From Geomonas sp. RF6 (GTDB lineage Bacteria > Desulfobacterota > Desulfuromonadia > Geobacterales > Geobacteraceae), in assembly GCF_021044625.1 (NCBI RefSeq), contig NZ_CP087999.1, forward strand, positions 1,815,001 through 1,879,000: a stretch of 64,000 nt of DNA. Reading direction: 5' to 3'. Under the pieces are notes generated by a model that saw only the letters and a list, made by a program, of their open reading frames with translations, was not told the origin of the DNA and did no database searches. The position numbers and the translations under genes were made by a program. Of the stretch, positions 27,851-36,854 are shown piece by piece; positions within the stretch are counted from its first letter, which is position 1; every line of letters starts with the position of its first letter.

Positions 27851-29215
27851 CTAAACCAGCGTCGCCAGCTGATCCCGGTACTTCTCCATCTGTTTTCGGA
27901 CATCCGTAGCCGGCAGTGCGGCGACAGCGTCCTCTATGTCTCGCAGCGTTGTGCCGAGCTTCCATGCAGAGGCCCCTTCCCGCGCCACGTCGCGCACCAG
28001 ACGGCTCACCTCCTTTACATCGCCACTACGGAAGGCAGCGCCAAGGAGGGTCGGGCGAGCCCACTCGTCCTCTTCCCCCTTGTCCATCTTCACCTCGGTC
28101 GCGAGCACCGTCAGCCGGTCGAAAAACGCAGCCTCCTCCTCGTCACCGGGGCCACTCCGCGCCCGCAAGAGTCCCGGGAGGTTGCAAACGCAGTAGTACT
28201 CATTGAGGTCGAGGCACATTCCTTTCCGATAGTTTTCTATCGCCTCATCAAGATACCCCTGCTCCTTCAGGCTCGCGGTGGCATCGCCTGCGCCGGTCCT
28301 CTGGTCCCGCATCTGCCGCCACAGATTCTTGTAGCGCCCCCCCAGCAGCCCACGCCGCTCAGGGGTGTCCCCGCGCAACCTGATCAGTTCCTCCAGCCCT
28401 GCGATAGCGGCGGCGTCGTTCCCGGTCTTTGCTTCAGCCAGGAGCGTTTGCTCCTTCGTGTACCCGTCCTTTTGCACCGAATCCGGCAGCTGCTTCACGA
28501 AATCGAGCATCGCCTGCCACGAAACGCAGTCCCTCACGAGGGTGAGGAGTTCGAAAGCGACCTCCGGGATACAGAATGCGGCTCCGGTGTATTTGGCGAC
28601 AAGAGCCTCGACCGCTCCCTTTCGCCCCTCTGCGGTCGGCATCAGGCGCGCTTCCCGCACGCTCGCCTGAAAGGCGCTGATAGTTTCCAGCTGCTCCCGG
28701 AAACAGCTCGCCTCGCTCTTCTCCTTGATGAGCTCGTAATACGGCGTCCTCGAGCTCCGCACCTTCGGGAGCTTCTCCTTCAGCACCTCTCTGACAGCCT
28801 GTGCTGCCTCGTCAGGAACCGCACCGTCTTTCAACGGATAGCGCACCGTGCGCATCTGGTCGACGTCGAAAAGCTGCGACGACCACTCCGCGGCGACGAG
28901 AACGCAGTCTGTTTCCTTCGCGACGTGGCGGATGCCGATTTCGTAGTAGACGTTGCCGTTTGGGAGGGACATGTCGGCGAGGACGAGGTCCGCAAACGCC
29001 AGGCGCTCCAGCATGTCCTTCACGATGACAGTCCCCGCTTCGATGTCGGCACGGACCGGGAGGTAACCGAGCTCCTCCAGCACCGGACGGAAAGCCCGGT
29101 CCCACAGGGCGTCACAATCGAGCTCCTTCGGGGCGCCTTCCGGAGCACCGGGAACCGGGCGTTTTCTAAAGGGCATAACCATGAAGGCGATGGGGCGTAG
29201 TTCAGATGCGCTCAT
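27851..29215 (-). CDS. Deoxyribosyltransferase/TIR-like sensor protein with TRAFs-binding-like (DUF4071) region
   Basis: The 454-residue protein begins with a flavodoxin-like alpha/beta domain (about residues 5-120): AFMVMPFRK, then RADIEAGTV, then ADLVLADMSLPNGNVYYEIGIRH, whose glutamate (E92) sits where nucleoside 2-deoxyribosyltransferases and TIR-like NADases have their catalytic acid. The remaining 300 residues are helical and repeat-like and resemble the DUF4071/TRAFs-binding region. The ATG at 29215 has a near-perfect AAGGAGGT; a TTG six codons earlier is unlikely. It diverges from the gene at 29625, whose product shares the N-terminal domain. Enzymatic activity is an inference. Confidence 0.72.
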   Translation of the reverse strand: MSASELRPIAFMVMPFRKRPVPGAPEGAPKELDCDALWDRAFRPVLEELGYLPVRADIEAGTVIVKDMLERLAFADLVLADMSLPNGNVYYEIGIRHVAKETDCVLVAAEWSSQLFDVDQMRTVRYPLKDGAVPDEAAQAVREVLKEKLPKVRSSRTPYYELIKEKSEASCFREQLETISAFQASVREARLMPTAEGRKGAVEALVAKYTGAAFCIPEVAFELLTLVRDCVSWQAMLDFVKQLPDSVQKDGYTKEQTLLAEAKTGNDAAAIAGLEELIRLRGDTPERRGLLGGRYKNLWRQMRDQRTGAGDATASLKEQGYLDEAIENYRKGMCLDLNEYYCVCNLPGLLRARSGPGDEEEAAFFDRLTVLATEVKMDKGEEDEWARPTLLGAAFRSGDVKEVSRLVRDVAREGASAWKLGTTLRDIEDAVAALPATDVRKQMEKYRDQLATLV

Positions 29216-29348
29216 ACTTACCTCCTTTGACAACAGTGATCTCCGAGGGAATCCCTTGCAGATTAATGCATAACTATGAGCAAGTCAAAATCTCTCATTT
29301 ACATCTCCTCTCCCCTTGCGGAGGTTCTTCCAAAGATGCGGGGGCCCC

Positions 29349-29460
29349 CGCGCTGGAACGTAGGCATCTTGCCTGCGATGGCGGTGCAGCCGCCACAGAG
29401 CGCGGCTGGCGCCGCGGCTACAGGCTGGGAAGCCTGTGCTCCAGCGCGGCGCCACTAGCG
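29349..29460. repeat. Palindromic repeat, copy B (inverted)
   Basis: This is the reverse-oriented partner of 27611-27724, with only scattered differences over about 112 bases. It occupies much of the 410-base divergent promoter region between the two sensor-type genes; the remainder shows no gene. Confidence 0.85.
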
Positions 29461-29624
29461 TCCCCTCCCGTAAGGACGGGGGATGACTCTGCTTTATACA
29501 CATACGGGGTCATTGCCCGGCCTGGAGTTGCGGCGGCGATCCCTTTTCTCCGGCCAAGGGCACGGCAGCACTGGCAAAAGTGGAAATGTAGGATAAAAGT
29601 TAACGAGCTATTGCTGGAGGTCCC

Positions 29625-31571
29625 ATGAATCCACATGTCTTTGTCGCCATGCCTTTCGGCAAGAAGGAAGAGATCGACTTCGACGCCGTTTACCACGACT
29701 TGATCGAGCCGGCACTGAAGGAGCGCGGATTCGAGGTGTTCCGCGCAGATCAGGAACTGCGCGCCGGCGAGATTCGGGCGGACATGTTCCAGGAGCTTCT
29801 CCTTGCCGACCTGGTGGTCGCCGACGTTTCCATCGACAACCCCAATGTGTGGTACGAGCTCGGCGTGAGGCATGCGCTCAGGTCCCGCGGCGTCATCCTC
29901 ATCCAGTCAAAGCGCGAGTACCAGCCTTTCGACATCTACACCGACAGGAAACTCACCTATCACATAAAGGACGGCGCCCCCGATCCCGCCGCTCTGCAAA
30001 AGGACCGCGACGACCTGGCGCGCCACGCGGTGGAGACCTTCAACAGCTGGCACGGCCGCAAGATTAGCCCTGTATACCAGCTCCTCCCCTACCTCGAGGA
30101 GCCGGAATGGAAGAAGCTGTATGTAAAGGAGTCGGGGGAGTTCTGGGAGCAACATGAGGCGTGGGGGAGCCGGATCGAGACCGCCCGCCGCAACCGTAGG
30201 CCCGCCGACATCATGGTTCTCGCAGAGGAGGCGCCAAACCACGCCCTGATGAGGGAGGCGCGGCTGGCGGCAGGGAAGGCGCTTATCAACCTCGGCCACT
30301 TCGAGCTCGGCATCGAGCAGCTCGACAAGGGGATCGCCGCGTCACCGGAAGATGCGGAGATGCTGCGCAGCAAGGCGCTTGCCCTTGGCCGGCTGAAGAA
30401 GCACAGCGAGGCGAAGGAAATCCTGCGCTCTCTCCTGCGGGAGGACCCGTCAGACGCGGAGACACTCGCGCATCTCGGGCGGGTCGGTAAGGAGGCGTGG
30501 GTGAGCGGGTGGCGGCGGGAGGGGATCGCGCCGGCGCAGATGCTCGTGGAGGCGGCGCTGGAGGACGGCCTCCTGCGGGAGGCGATATGCACCTACTCCG
30601 CGGCGTTTCTACACGACCCCTGCCATTACTACTCCGGGATCAACGCCATCACCCTGTCCCATCTCCTCGCCCATGTAAGCGGAACGGAGAAGCCCCCGGA
30701 GCAGTGCGCTCTCATGGAGGGGGGGGTGCGCTGGGCCATCCGCAGCGCGCTGTCGCGGGAGACGGTGCAGGAGAAGGATTACTGGGCGAGGGCGAGCCTG
30801 GGCGACCTCGAGCTTCTGGCAAGCGACACCTCCGTCGTGGAGAGGGCGTACCGCGATGCGGTCGCAGTCGCCGACGGCAACTGGTTTGACATCGACTGCT
30901 CGAGGCAGCAGCTCCTTCTTCTGAAGGACCTCAATTTCCGCGCCGTGCAGGTGGAGGCGGCGCTGCGCATCTTCGAGCGCGAGATGGAGAAGCTCGTCGA
31001 GCCGTGGCGCCCGCAGAAGGTTTTCCTCTTTTCCGGCCACATGATCGATGCGCCGGGGCGGGCGGAGCCGCGCTTTCCCCCCGAAAAGGAGGAGGTGGCC
31101 AGGGGGGCGATCGCCGCAGAACTCGATCGCCTGGGCGCGATGGCGAGCGATCTCGCCATCTGCGGCGGTGCGTGCGGCGGTGACATCCTCTTTGCCGAAG
31201 AGGCGCTGAAGCGCGGGCTGAGAGTGAACGTGCGCATCCCTTTTCCAAAGGGGGAGTTCCTGGAGCGATCCGTCGCATTTGCAGGGGAGCAGTGGGTGGA
31301 TCGCTTTCAGGCGCTGAAGGAGCACAAAAAGAGCAAGCTCCTGGTGCTCCCCGAGGAGCTCGGGCCGACTCCCGTCGGGGCGAACCCGTACGAGAGGAAC
31401 AATCTCTGGCAACTGTACTACGCCCTCTCCTGGGGTCCGGAAAAGGTCCAGCTCATTGCTCTGTGGGACGGCAAGGCCGGAGACGGGCGCGGCGGAACGA
31501 AGCACATGTGCGACAGCGTGAGGAAGCGCTCCGGCGACGTGCACGTCATCGAGACGCGGTCGCTGTGGTAG
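29625..31571 (+). CDS. Three-part sensor: deoxyribosyltransferase/TIR-like, TPR, SLOG-like
   Basis: The 648-residue protein has (1) an N-terminal domain at about 1-125 like that of the divergent gene, with HVFVAMPFGK, FRADQELRAGEIRADM and ADLVVADVSIDNPNVWYELG (E78 at the likely catalytic position); (2) a helical TPR-like part, clearest at 217-290; (3) a Rossmann-type domain at about 465-600 with VFLFSGHMID, DLAICGGACGGDILFAEEAL and VNVRIPFPKGEF, which fits the SLOG superfamily of nucleotide-derivative binding domains. TGGAGG precedes the ATG. A patatin gene follows after 54 bases. This combination suggests a sensor that reads or makes a nucleotide signal for the lipase; that is inference. Confidence 0.75.
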   Translation: MNPHVFVAMPFGKKEEIDFDAVYHDLIEPALKERGFEVFRADQELRAGEIRADMFQELLLADLVVADVSIDNPNVWYELGVRHALRSRGVILIQSKREYQPFDIYTDRKLTYHIKDGAPDPAALQKDRDDLARHAVETFNSWHGRKISPVYQLLPYLEEPEWKKLYVKESGEFWEQHEAWGSRIETARRNRRPADIMVLAEEAPNHALMREARLAAGKALINLGHFELGIEQLDKGIAASPEDAEMLRSKALALGRLKKHSEAKEILRSLLREDPSDAETLAHLGRVGKEAWVSGWRREGIAPAQMLVEAALEDGLLREAICTYSAAFLHDPCHYYSGINAITLSHLLAHVSGTEKPPEQCALMEGGVRWAIRSALSRETVQEKDYWARASLGDLELLASDTSVVERAYRDAVAVADGNWFDIDCSRQQLLLLKDLNFRAVQVEAALRIFEREMEKLVEPWRPQKVFLFSGHMIDAPGRAEPRFPPEKEEVARGAIAAELDRLGAMASDLAICGGACGGDILFAEEALKRGLRVNVRIPFPKGEFLERSVAFAGEQWVDRFQALKEHKKSKLLVLPEELGPTPVGANPYERNNLWQLYYALSWGPEKVQLIALWDGKAGDGRGGTKHMCDSVRKRSGDVHVIETRSLW

Positions 31572-31625
31572 GCCGGGGGGTGGAGTTGCTGAACTACCCC
31601 ATATCATACGAGAGAGGAGGTAGTT

Positions 31626-32768
31626 ATGGAGGGTGAACTCAACCACGCGAAGCTGACCGAAAGGATCGAGCGGAAAGGGGCGAAAAAGATTCTGGCACTC
31701 GATGGCGGAGGGATCAGGGGGATGATGAGTGTCCAGGTTCTCATCGCCATCGAGGATCTACTGCGAAAGGAGCTCCAGAAGGACGAGAGCTTCCGGCTTG
31801 CCGACTACTTCGACTTCGTCTCGGGCACCAGCACCGGAGCGATCATCGCCGCCTGCATCTCCCTCGGCATGAAGGCGCGGGACATCGAGGCCTTCTACAT
31901 CAACAGCGGGAAGGAGATGTTCGACGAAGCGTTCCTCCTCGACAAGCTCCGTTACAAGTTCGAGGACGAGAAGCTCGCCAGGAAGCTGCGGGAGGTCTTC
32001 GACGGTGATGAGGGGGTGACATACCTGGGGAGCGCGAAGCTGAAGACCCTCCTCATGATGGTGATGCGCAACGCCACCACGGACTCCCCCTGGCCGATCT
32101 GCAACAATCCGAAGGCGAAGTACAACGACCTGTCGCTCCCGGACTGCAACCTGAAGCTCCCGCTCTGGCAGCTGGTGCGCGCGAGCACCGCCGCGCCGGT
32201 CTATTTCCCCCCCGAGGTCCTCACGGTAGGAGAGCACCGCTTCATCTTCGTGGACGGCGGCATCACCCCGTACAACAACCCCGCCTTCCAGACCTTCCTC
32301 ATGGCCACGACGCAGCCGTACAACCTCAACTGGCAGGCGGGTGTGAAGGATATGCTGGTGGTCTCCATCGGCACCGGGACGAGCCCGGGAGAAAACGAGA
32401 AGCTGAAGCCATCGGACATGAACGTCCTGTACAACGCCGGCAGCATCCCCTCCGCCCTCATGTTCGCGGCGTTGAACGAGCAGGACTTCCTCTGTCGTGT
32501 CTTCGGTGACTGCGTCTGCGGCGATCCCCTCGATTCTGAAGTCGGCGACATGATGGACATGAGAGGCCCGGGTCCGAAACTCTTTACCTACGCCCGCTAC
32601 AACGCCGAACTTACCCGCAATGGCCTGGACAAGCTCGGGCTTCCCAACATCAAGCCGAAGGACGTGCAAAAGCTCGACTCCGTCGACCACATCGCCGACC
32701 TGCAGCAGGTAGGACAGGCCGTGGCGAAACAAAAGGTGAAGAGGGAGCACTTCGAACGCTTCCTGTAG
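31626..32768 (+). CDS. Patatin-like phospholipase
   Basis: The 380-residue protein has the oxyanion-hole motif DGGGIRG (26-32), the nucleophile elbow GTSTG with S69 and the dyad aspartate in FVDGG (D210), plus RASTAAPVYFPP between them. These are complete for an active serine lipase. There is no signal peptide, so it acts in the cytoplasm, where patatin effectors such as CapV of CBASS degrade membrane phospholipids. AGGAGG precedes the ATG. It is co-directional with the SLOG-domain gene and ends in a terminator, so the two form a two-gene transcript. Confidence 0.9.
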   Translation: MEGELNHAKLTERIERKGAKKILALDGGGIRGMMSVQVLIAIEDLLRKELQKDESFRLADYFDFVSGTSTGAIIAACISLGMKARDIEAFYINSGKEMFDEAFLLDKLRYKFEDEKLARKLREVFDGDEGVTYLGSAKLKTLLMMVMRNATTDSPWPICNNPKAKYNDLSLPDCNLKLPLWQLVRASTAAPVYFPPEVLTVGEHRFIFVDGGITPYNNPAFQTFLMATTQPYNLNWQAGVKDMLVVSIGTGTSPGENEKLKPSDMNVLYNAGSIPSALMFAALNEQDFLCRVFGDCVCGDPLDSEVGDMMDMRGPGPKLFTYARYNAELTRNGLDKLGLPNIKPKDVQKLDSVDHIADLQQVGQAVAKQKVKREHFERFL

Positions 32769-32806
32769 GCGCAGGGCACCGGGGGGAAGTCGCACTATGG
32801 CAGCAT

Positions 32807-32843
32807 CAGAAGCCGCTTCAGCAGGAGGCGGCTTCTGCTTTTT
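32807..32843 (+). terminator. Rho-independent terminator
   Basis: CAGAAGCCGC and GCGGCTTCTG form a perfect 10-bp stem followed by CTTTTT, 38 bases after the patatin stop. Confidence 0.85.
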
Positions 32844-32924
32844 CCGCCATGCGCCGCACTCCTTTGCAAGAAGTTACTTTTTAGTCAGGGTGGGGATGGT
32901 ATGAGGCATGCAGACAGCGTCCAC

Positions 32925-33020
32925 GTAGGCCGGGATAAGCCGCAGGCGTTCCCGGCAGTCCACCACAGACGCAGCGAGGCGGAGCGATTGCCGGCAACGC
33001 TACCGCTTATTCCGCCCCAC
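32925..33020. repeat. REP/BIME-like palindromic element, copy 2
   Basis: It begins GTAGGCCGGGATAAGC and ends CGCTTATTCCGCCCCAC, with arms as in copy 1. The centre differs and is slightly longer. It separates the patatin transcript from the ParB-like gene. The rest of the 32769-33156 gap has no gene. Confidence 0.8.
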
Positions 33021-33156
33021 GAGACATGGCAGTGTACGCCCCCCCCCACCCCCCTGCACACTCGCTAAAGTCTCCTTTCCCTCTTCTCATAATTAGATAA
33101 AATTGACCGTTGGGTGCGCGGAGGGCGGTGCTTATTCTTGCGTAAGAGGAGGCGTC

Positions 33157-33942
33157 ATGACTCAACAGAAGAGGTTTCTCAAAGGGAAGCTGTACGAGCT
33201 TAGCCTCTCCGAGCTGCGCGTCGACAAAAACCAGCCGCGGAAGTACATCGACGAAGAGGCGCTCCAGGAGCTGAAGACGTCGATAGAAAAGCATGGAGTC
33301 CTGCAACCGGTTCTTGTGCGTCGCGCCGCGGAAGGAGGTTTTGTGCTCGTCTCGGGGGAGAGGCGGTTCCAGGCTGCGCTGAAGGCGGGGCTCACCACCA
33401 TTCCCGCCATCATCACCGACGGTGACCCGGCTGAAGTGGCGATAGTCGAGAATCTGCTGCGCGAGGATCTAACCGCTGTTGAGGAGGCTGAAGCAATTGC
33501 AAAACTGAAGGAGGCGCACAATTACAGATTGAGCGACCTCTCCAGGGCCCTCGGGAAAGCGGAATCGACCATCAGCGAGATTCTTTCACTGGTGAAGCTT
33601 CCGGAAGAAATCAGGGACGACTGTCGCAGCAACCCGAAGGCTTCCCGAAAGATCCTGCTGGAGATATCAAAACAGGCGACCCACTCGAAGATGAAAGCAC
33701 TCTACAAGAGGTTCAAGGTACGCGGCGCCTCCGACGGGCACTTCAAAGCGAGGTCGCGCACAAGGAGCGTGCAAGGGGTCGATGTAAATTTCGTCCGGAG
33801 GTTTACCCAGAGAATCGATCTACTGCACCTTGGAAATCTGGACAAGGAGCAGAGTGAAAGCCTGATGGCCGACCTGGAGGTGCTAAGGTCCGCCCTCAGC
33901 AAGAAGATAAGAACACTGAAGATGCAGCCGCAAAACAAGTGA
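33157..33942 (+). CDS. ParB/Spo0J-family protein
   Basis: The 261-residue protein has the ParB N-terminal nuclease-like/CTPase domain with NQPRKYIDEEALQELKTSI, the box GERRFQA and ENLLREDLTAVEEAEAI, followed by a helix-turn-helix (LSDLSRALGKAESTISEILSL). No parA gene or obvious parS cluster is adjacent, so it is an orphan ParB-like DNA-binding protein, possibly a regulator or of plasmid origin. The ATG at 33157 has AGAGGAGG upstream; the frame is open 18 codons further but without a site. Confidence 0.85.
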   Translation: MTQQKRFLKGKLYELSLSELRVDKNQPRKYIDEEALQELKTSIEKHGVLQPVLVRRAAEGGFVLVSGERRFQAALKAGLTTIPAIITDGDPAEVAIVENLLREDLTAVEEAEAIAKLKEAHNYRLSDLSRALGKAESTISEILSLVKLPEEIRDDCRSNPKASRKILLEISKQATHSKMKALYKRFKVRGASDGHFKARSRTRSVQGVDVNFVRRFTQRIDLLHLGNLDKEQSESLMADLEVLRSALSKKIRTLKMQPQNK

Positions 33943-34011
33943 TTGCCAGAGGGGGATGCGCTGCAGCGGCAAAAGGTTCGGAGGGGCGAAGGCGGCGCCT
34001 CTACCGAAGGA

Positions 34012-35280
34012 TCAGTCGACCTTTCCTTTCGCTTCTCCATCATGAGAGTGTGTCTCGGCTGAGACCAGCTCGGCCGTCACCCTGCCAAGTGCGATAGTCG
34101 TCACGATTTTTACCGGCACCTTCTTCGCGTCATCCGTCATCCAGATGAGGATGTCGCCGGTACGCCGGAAGATACCGGCGCTCTTTTGCAGGGGGCGCAC
34201 TACCAGGGCGTCCACTTTGGAGAGGTTCGGCAGCCGCATTTCCTCCCTGCGCAGGACCTCGACCGGGACCTCAGCGTACGTCTCGCTGTCGAAGATGTGC
34301 AGAGTCTCCGTTTTCCCGACCTGGAGCGCGCGATTTCGAAGGGAGTAGATCCCCGAAAGGGTATCGAGCACATCCTCGGTCGGTACCGTCATCTTCTTGT
34401 TGCGATAGTTGATGTTGTCGCTCCAGGAGACGCTTCTTTGCGGAATGTTGATGCTGAAGCCTTCGTCGCTCCTGAAGTTTCCCTCTCGTTGCTGGACCCT
34501 CGTCATCAGGTATCTGCCGTCAACCTGCTGCGTCTCCACCAGATCATCCACAGGATAAACGCCGGACATCGCCGGATTCGACCTGACCCTCAGGGTGAGG
34601 GTGGTCCCTCTCCCGTTGTTTTTCGCCTCCAGCTCCGCCTTTCCTATGGGCAATCCCAGCATTGATATCAGGTAGGTGAGCTTTTCCTCCCTGGCAGCTG
34701 GAAAGGCGGATTTGGTGATGGAAGGCGGGGCGGCTGCCGGCCTGGCGGCGGATGCCTCCGCTGTAGTGACCTCCGAAGCGGCGGGAGCAGGCGGCTTTGG
34801 CGCTTCAGCCAGAGCATGAGGCTCGTTCCCCCCTGTGCCTGGAGGCGTCGGGGGGGGCGGCTCTACCGGCTCTTCCTCCGACGGTGCTCCTTCAGCTACC
34901 TCGGGACTAGCCGCAGCTTCATGGCTTTCGACCGCCTTTGCCTCGGTCGCCCTCGCATCGTCCGCGGTGGCGGTGCGATCGACCACAGCCGGAGTTTCCC
35001 CGTCGTCTGAAACGGAGTCTGCCGGGTCCACCTCTTTAGCAGCGATACTGCTCCCCACGAGGTCGACCAGTACGGCACTCTCACCGACTGGGGCGCCAAA
35101 GTCGTAGCTTCCGAGCATTCTTACGGCGCACAGTGCGAGCGAATGGACTGCAATGGAGATGACCAGGCAGATGGCGAGAAGACTGATTTTCCGTGGGCGG
35201 ATTGGCATGAGGGTACTGTAGTTGCGCTTTAGCTGACTCAAGAGAATGTGAGATATACCACTCTGCACTATCGTCACCAT
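34012..35280 (-). CDS. DUF3108 protein with N-terminal anchor and proline-rich linker
   Basis: The protein (422 residues from ATG 35280, 398 from ATG 35208) has one hydrophobic segment (ISLLAICLVISIAVHSLAL), a long Ala/Pro/Glu-rich low-complexity linker with PPPPTPP, and a C-terminal DUF3108 domain (about 210-400) containing EEKLTYLISMLGLPIGKAELE. This TonB-like plan suggests a periplasmic envelope protein held in the inner membrane. Neither start has a strong ribosome-binding site. Function unknown. Confidence 0.78.
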   Translation of the reverse strand: MVTIVQSGISHILLSQLKRNYSTLMPIRPRKISLLAICLVISIAVHSLALCAVRMLGSYDFGAPVGESAVLVDLVGSSIAAKEVDPADSVSDDGETPAVVDRTATADDARATEAKAVESHEAAASPEVAEGAPSEEEPVEPPPPTPPGTGGNEPHALAEAPKPPAPAASEVTTAEASAARPAAAPPSITKSAFPAAREEKLTYLISMLGLPIGKAELEAKNNGRGTTLTLRVRSNPAMSGVYPVDDLVETQQVDGRYLMTRVQQREGNFRSDEGFSINIPQRSVSWSDNINYRNKKMTVPTEDVLDTLSGIYSLRNRALQVGKTETLHIFDSETYAEVPVEVLRREEMRLPNLSKVDALVVRPLQKSAGIFRRTGDILIWMTDDAKKVPVKIVTTIALGRVTAELVSAETHSHDGEAKGKVD

Positions 35281-35315
35281 CGCCTGCCGACTTTAGCAGA
35301 ATGCTGCCTGTATTC

Positions 35316-35408
35316 ATGTAGGCCGGGATAAGCCGCAGGCGTTCCCGGCAGACTGCTCCCGCAATGCCGCCATTTTGCCGGAAACGCTGCGCTTATTCCG
35401 GCCTACAT
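35316..35408. repeat. REP/BIME-like palindromic element, copy 3
   Basis: This is the most symmetric copy: ATGTAGGCCGGGATAAGC at the left and GCTTATTCCGGCCTACAT at the right, with GGCGTTCCCGGCA/TTGCCGGAAACGC inside. It lies in the divergent region between the DUF3108 gene and the SBF-like transporter gene. Confidence 0.85.
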
Positions 35409-35537
35409 GGACCGATGACTTGGAAAAGTCGCAAGGGCAACCCGCACCTCCACAGCTGTCGCCAAAAACACCCTGCTGTGTTATGATCCGTCCCCTTGCC
35501 GCCTGCCACCTCCGTCTCCTGCTGTTCCGGAAGAATT

Positions 35538-36548
35538 ATGAAGAAAAAAAAGAGCTTGTTCCTCCCCGACATTTTCACGATCGCCCTCGTGATCACCGTC
35601 ATCGCCGCGACCTTCTTTCCGTGCCACGGGGAGGGTGCCGCACTATTCGAGGCCCTGACGCACTTCGCCATCGGGCTCCTTTTCTTCCTGCACGGCGCGA
35701 AGCTATCAAGGGAGGCGATCGTCGCGGGGGCCACCCACTGGCGCCTCCACCTCGTCACCCTCTGCTGCACTTTTGTTCTCTTCCCACTCCTCGGACTCGC
35801 GCTGCGCCCCATCCTCTCCCCCCTGGTGACCAGCGAGCTGTACGTCGGAATCCTCTTTCTCTGCATGCTCCCGTCCACTGTGCAGTCCTCCATCGCCTTC
35901 ACCTCCATGGCGGGAGGAAATGTCCCTGCCTCGATCTGCGGCGCCTCCGCCTCGAATATCCTGGGGATCTTCCTCACACCGGTCCTGGTCGGCCTCTTCG
36001 TGACACAGGGAGGGAATGCCCCCGATCCTTCGGCCGCTTCAGTCTTGCGCATCGTGCAGCAACTCCTCATCCCGTTCATGGCGGGGCACCTGTCGAGGCG
36101 CTGGATAGGTGGGTGGGTGGACAGGCACAAGGCGCTGCTGCGGCCGGTCGACCAGGGCTCCATCCTCCTCGTGGTCTACACCGCCTTTAGCGAGGCGGTA
36201 AATGAAGGGCTCTGGCGCCAGATCGCCCCGTTGGACCTCGCGGGGCTCTTCGTGGTCTGCTGCATTCTCCTCGGGCTCCTCCTGCTGATCACCACCCTCT
36301 GCGGCAGGCTCTTCCACTTCTGCCGCGAGGACCGCATCAGCATCGTCTTCTGCGGTTCGAAAAAGAGCCTCGCCAGCGGTGTCCCCATCGCGAAGGTCCT
36401 CTTCACCGGACATGCCGTCGGCAGCATCGTCCTCCCTCTCATGCTTTTCCACCAGATCCAGCTCATGGTCTGCGCGGTGCTCGCACAGCACTACGCGAAG
36501 TCGCACGCGAAAGTGCAGAAGGGGACCGGCTCTCACGGCGCACCGTAA
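35538..36548 (+). CDS. SBF-like (bile acid:sodium symporter family) transporter
   Basis: The roughly 336-residue membrane protein has about ten hydrophobic segments and matches the YfeH/SBF-like family: GLLFFLHGAKLSREAI near the start, LPSTVQSSIAFTSMAGGN in the middle and CGSKKSLASGVPIAKVLF late. I chose ATG at 35538 (MKKKKSLFLPDIF); the frame is open 14 codons upstream in a region overlapping no gene, but GGAAG fits this ATG. Substrate unknown. Confidence 0.83.
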   Translation: MKKKKSLFLPDIFTIALVITVIAATFFPCHGEGAALFEALTHFAIGLLFFLHGAKLSREAIVAGATHWRLHLVTLCCTFVLFPLLGLALRPILSPLVTSELYVGILFLCMLPSTVQSSIAFTSMAGGNVPASICGASASNILGIFLTPVLVGLFVTQGGNAPDPSAASVLRIVQQLLIPFMAGHLSRRWIGGWVDRHKALLRPVDQGSILLVVYTAFSEAVNEGLWRQIAPLDLAGLFVVCCILLGLLLLITTLCGRLFHFCREDRISIVFCGSKKSLASGVPIAKVLFTGHAVGSIVLPLMLFHQIQLMVCAVLAQHYAKSHAKVQKGTGSHGAP

Positions 36549-36854
36549 GCGCCCCTTCTGCCACACCGACGTCGACACGCCCAAGCCCCTCCCCTCCCTT
36601 TTACGCGAGATAACCGGCGCGACCGAACCCTGTGCGGCAGGGACGTTCCCGCACCATTTTCCCGTCTCACCATTCCCTCATTGAATAGGGAAAGTTTCAG
36701 ATTACACTTCCTTTTGTATACCGGAAGGTTATCAGGACAGTTCCGCCTCCTTGACCTTTCCCCTTTCGACTTATCAAAGGACGTGCAGCAGCCGCCGAGC
36801 GCCGGGCACGGACTCTTTCCTTTCAAGATCCGCCAAGACCGAAGGAGAAGCGCC
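36549..36854. other. Intergenic region upstream of the hydrolase gene
   Basis: About 300 bases. The stretch around 36680-36730 is AT-rich and likely holds a promoter. No gene or clear structure is seen. The open frame running through it into the hydrolase gene is not supported by a ribosome-binding site. Confidence 0.4.

Noticed and set aside
33157-33942. ParB-like gene as part of a plasmid or prophage partition locus
   Set aside because: There is no parA, no replication gene and no phage gene nearby; it is better called an orphan.
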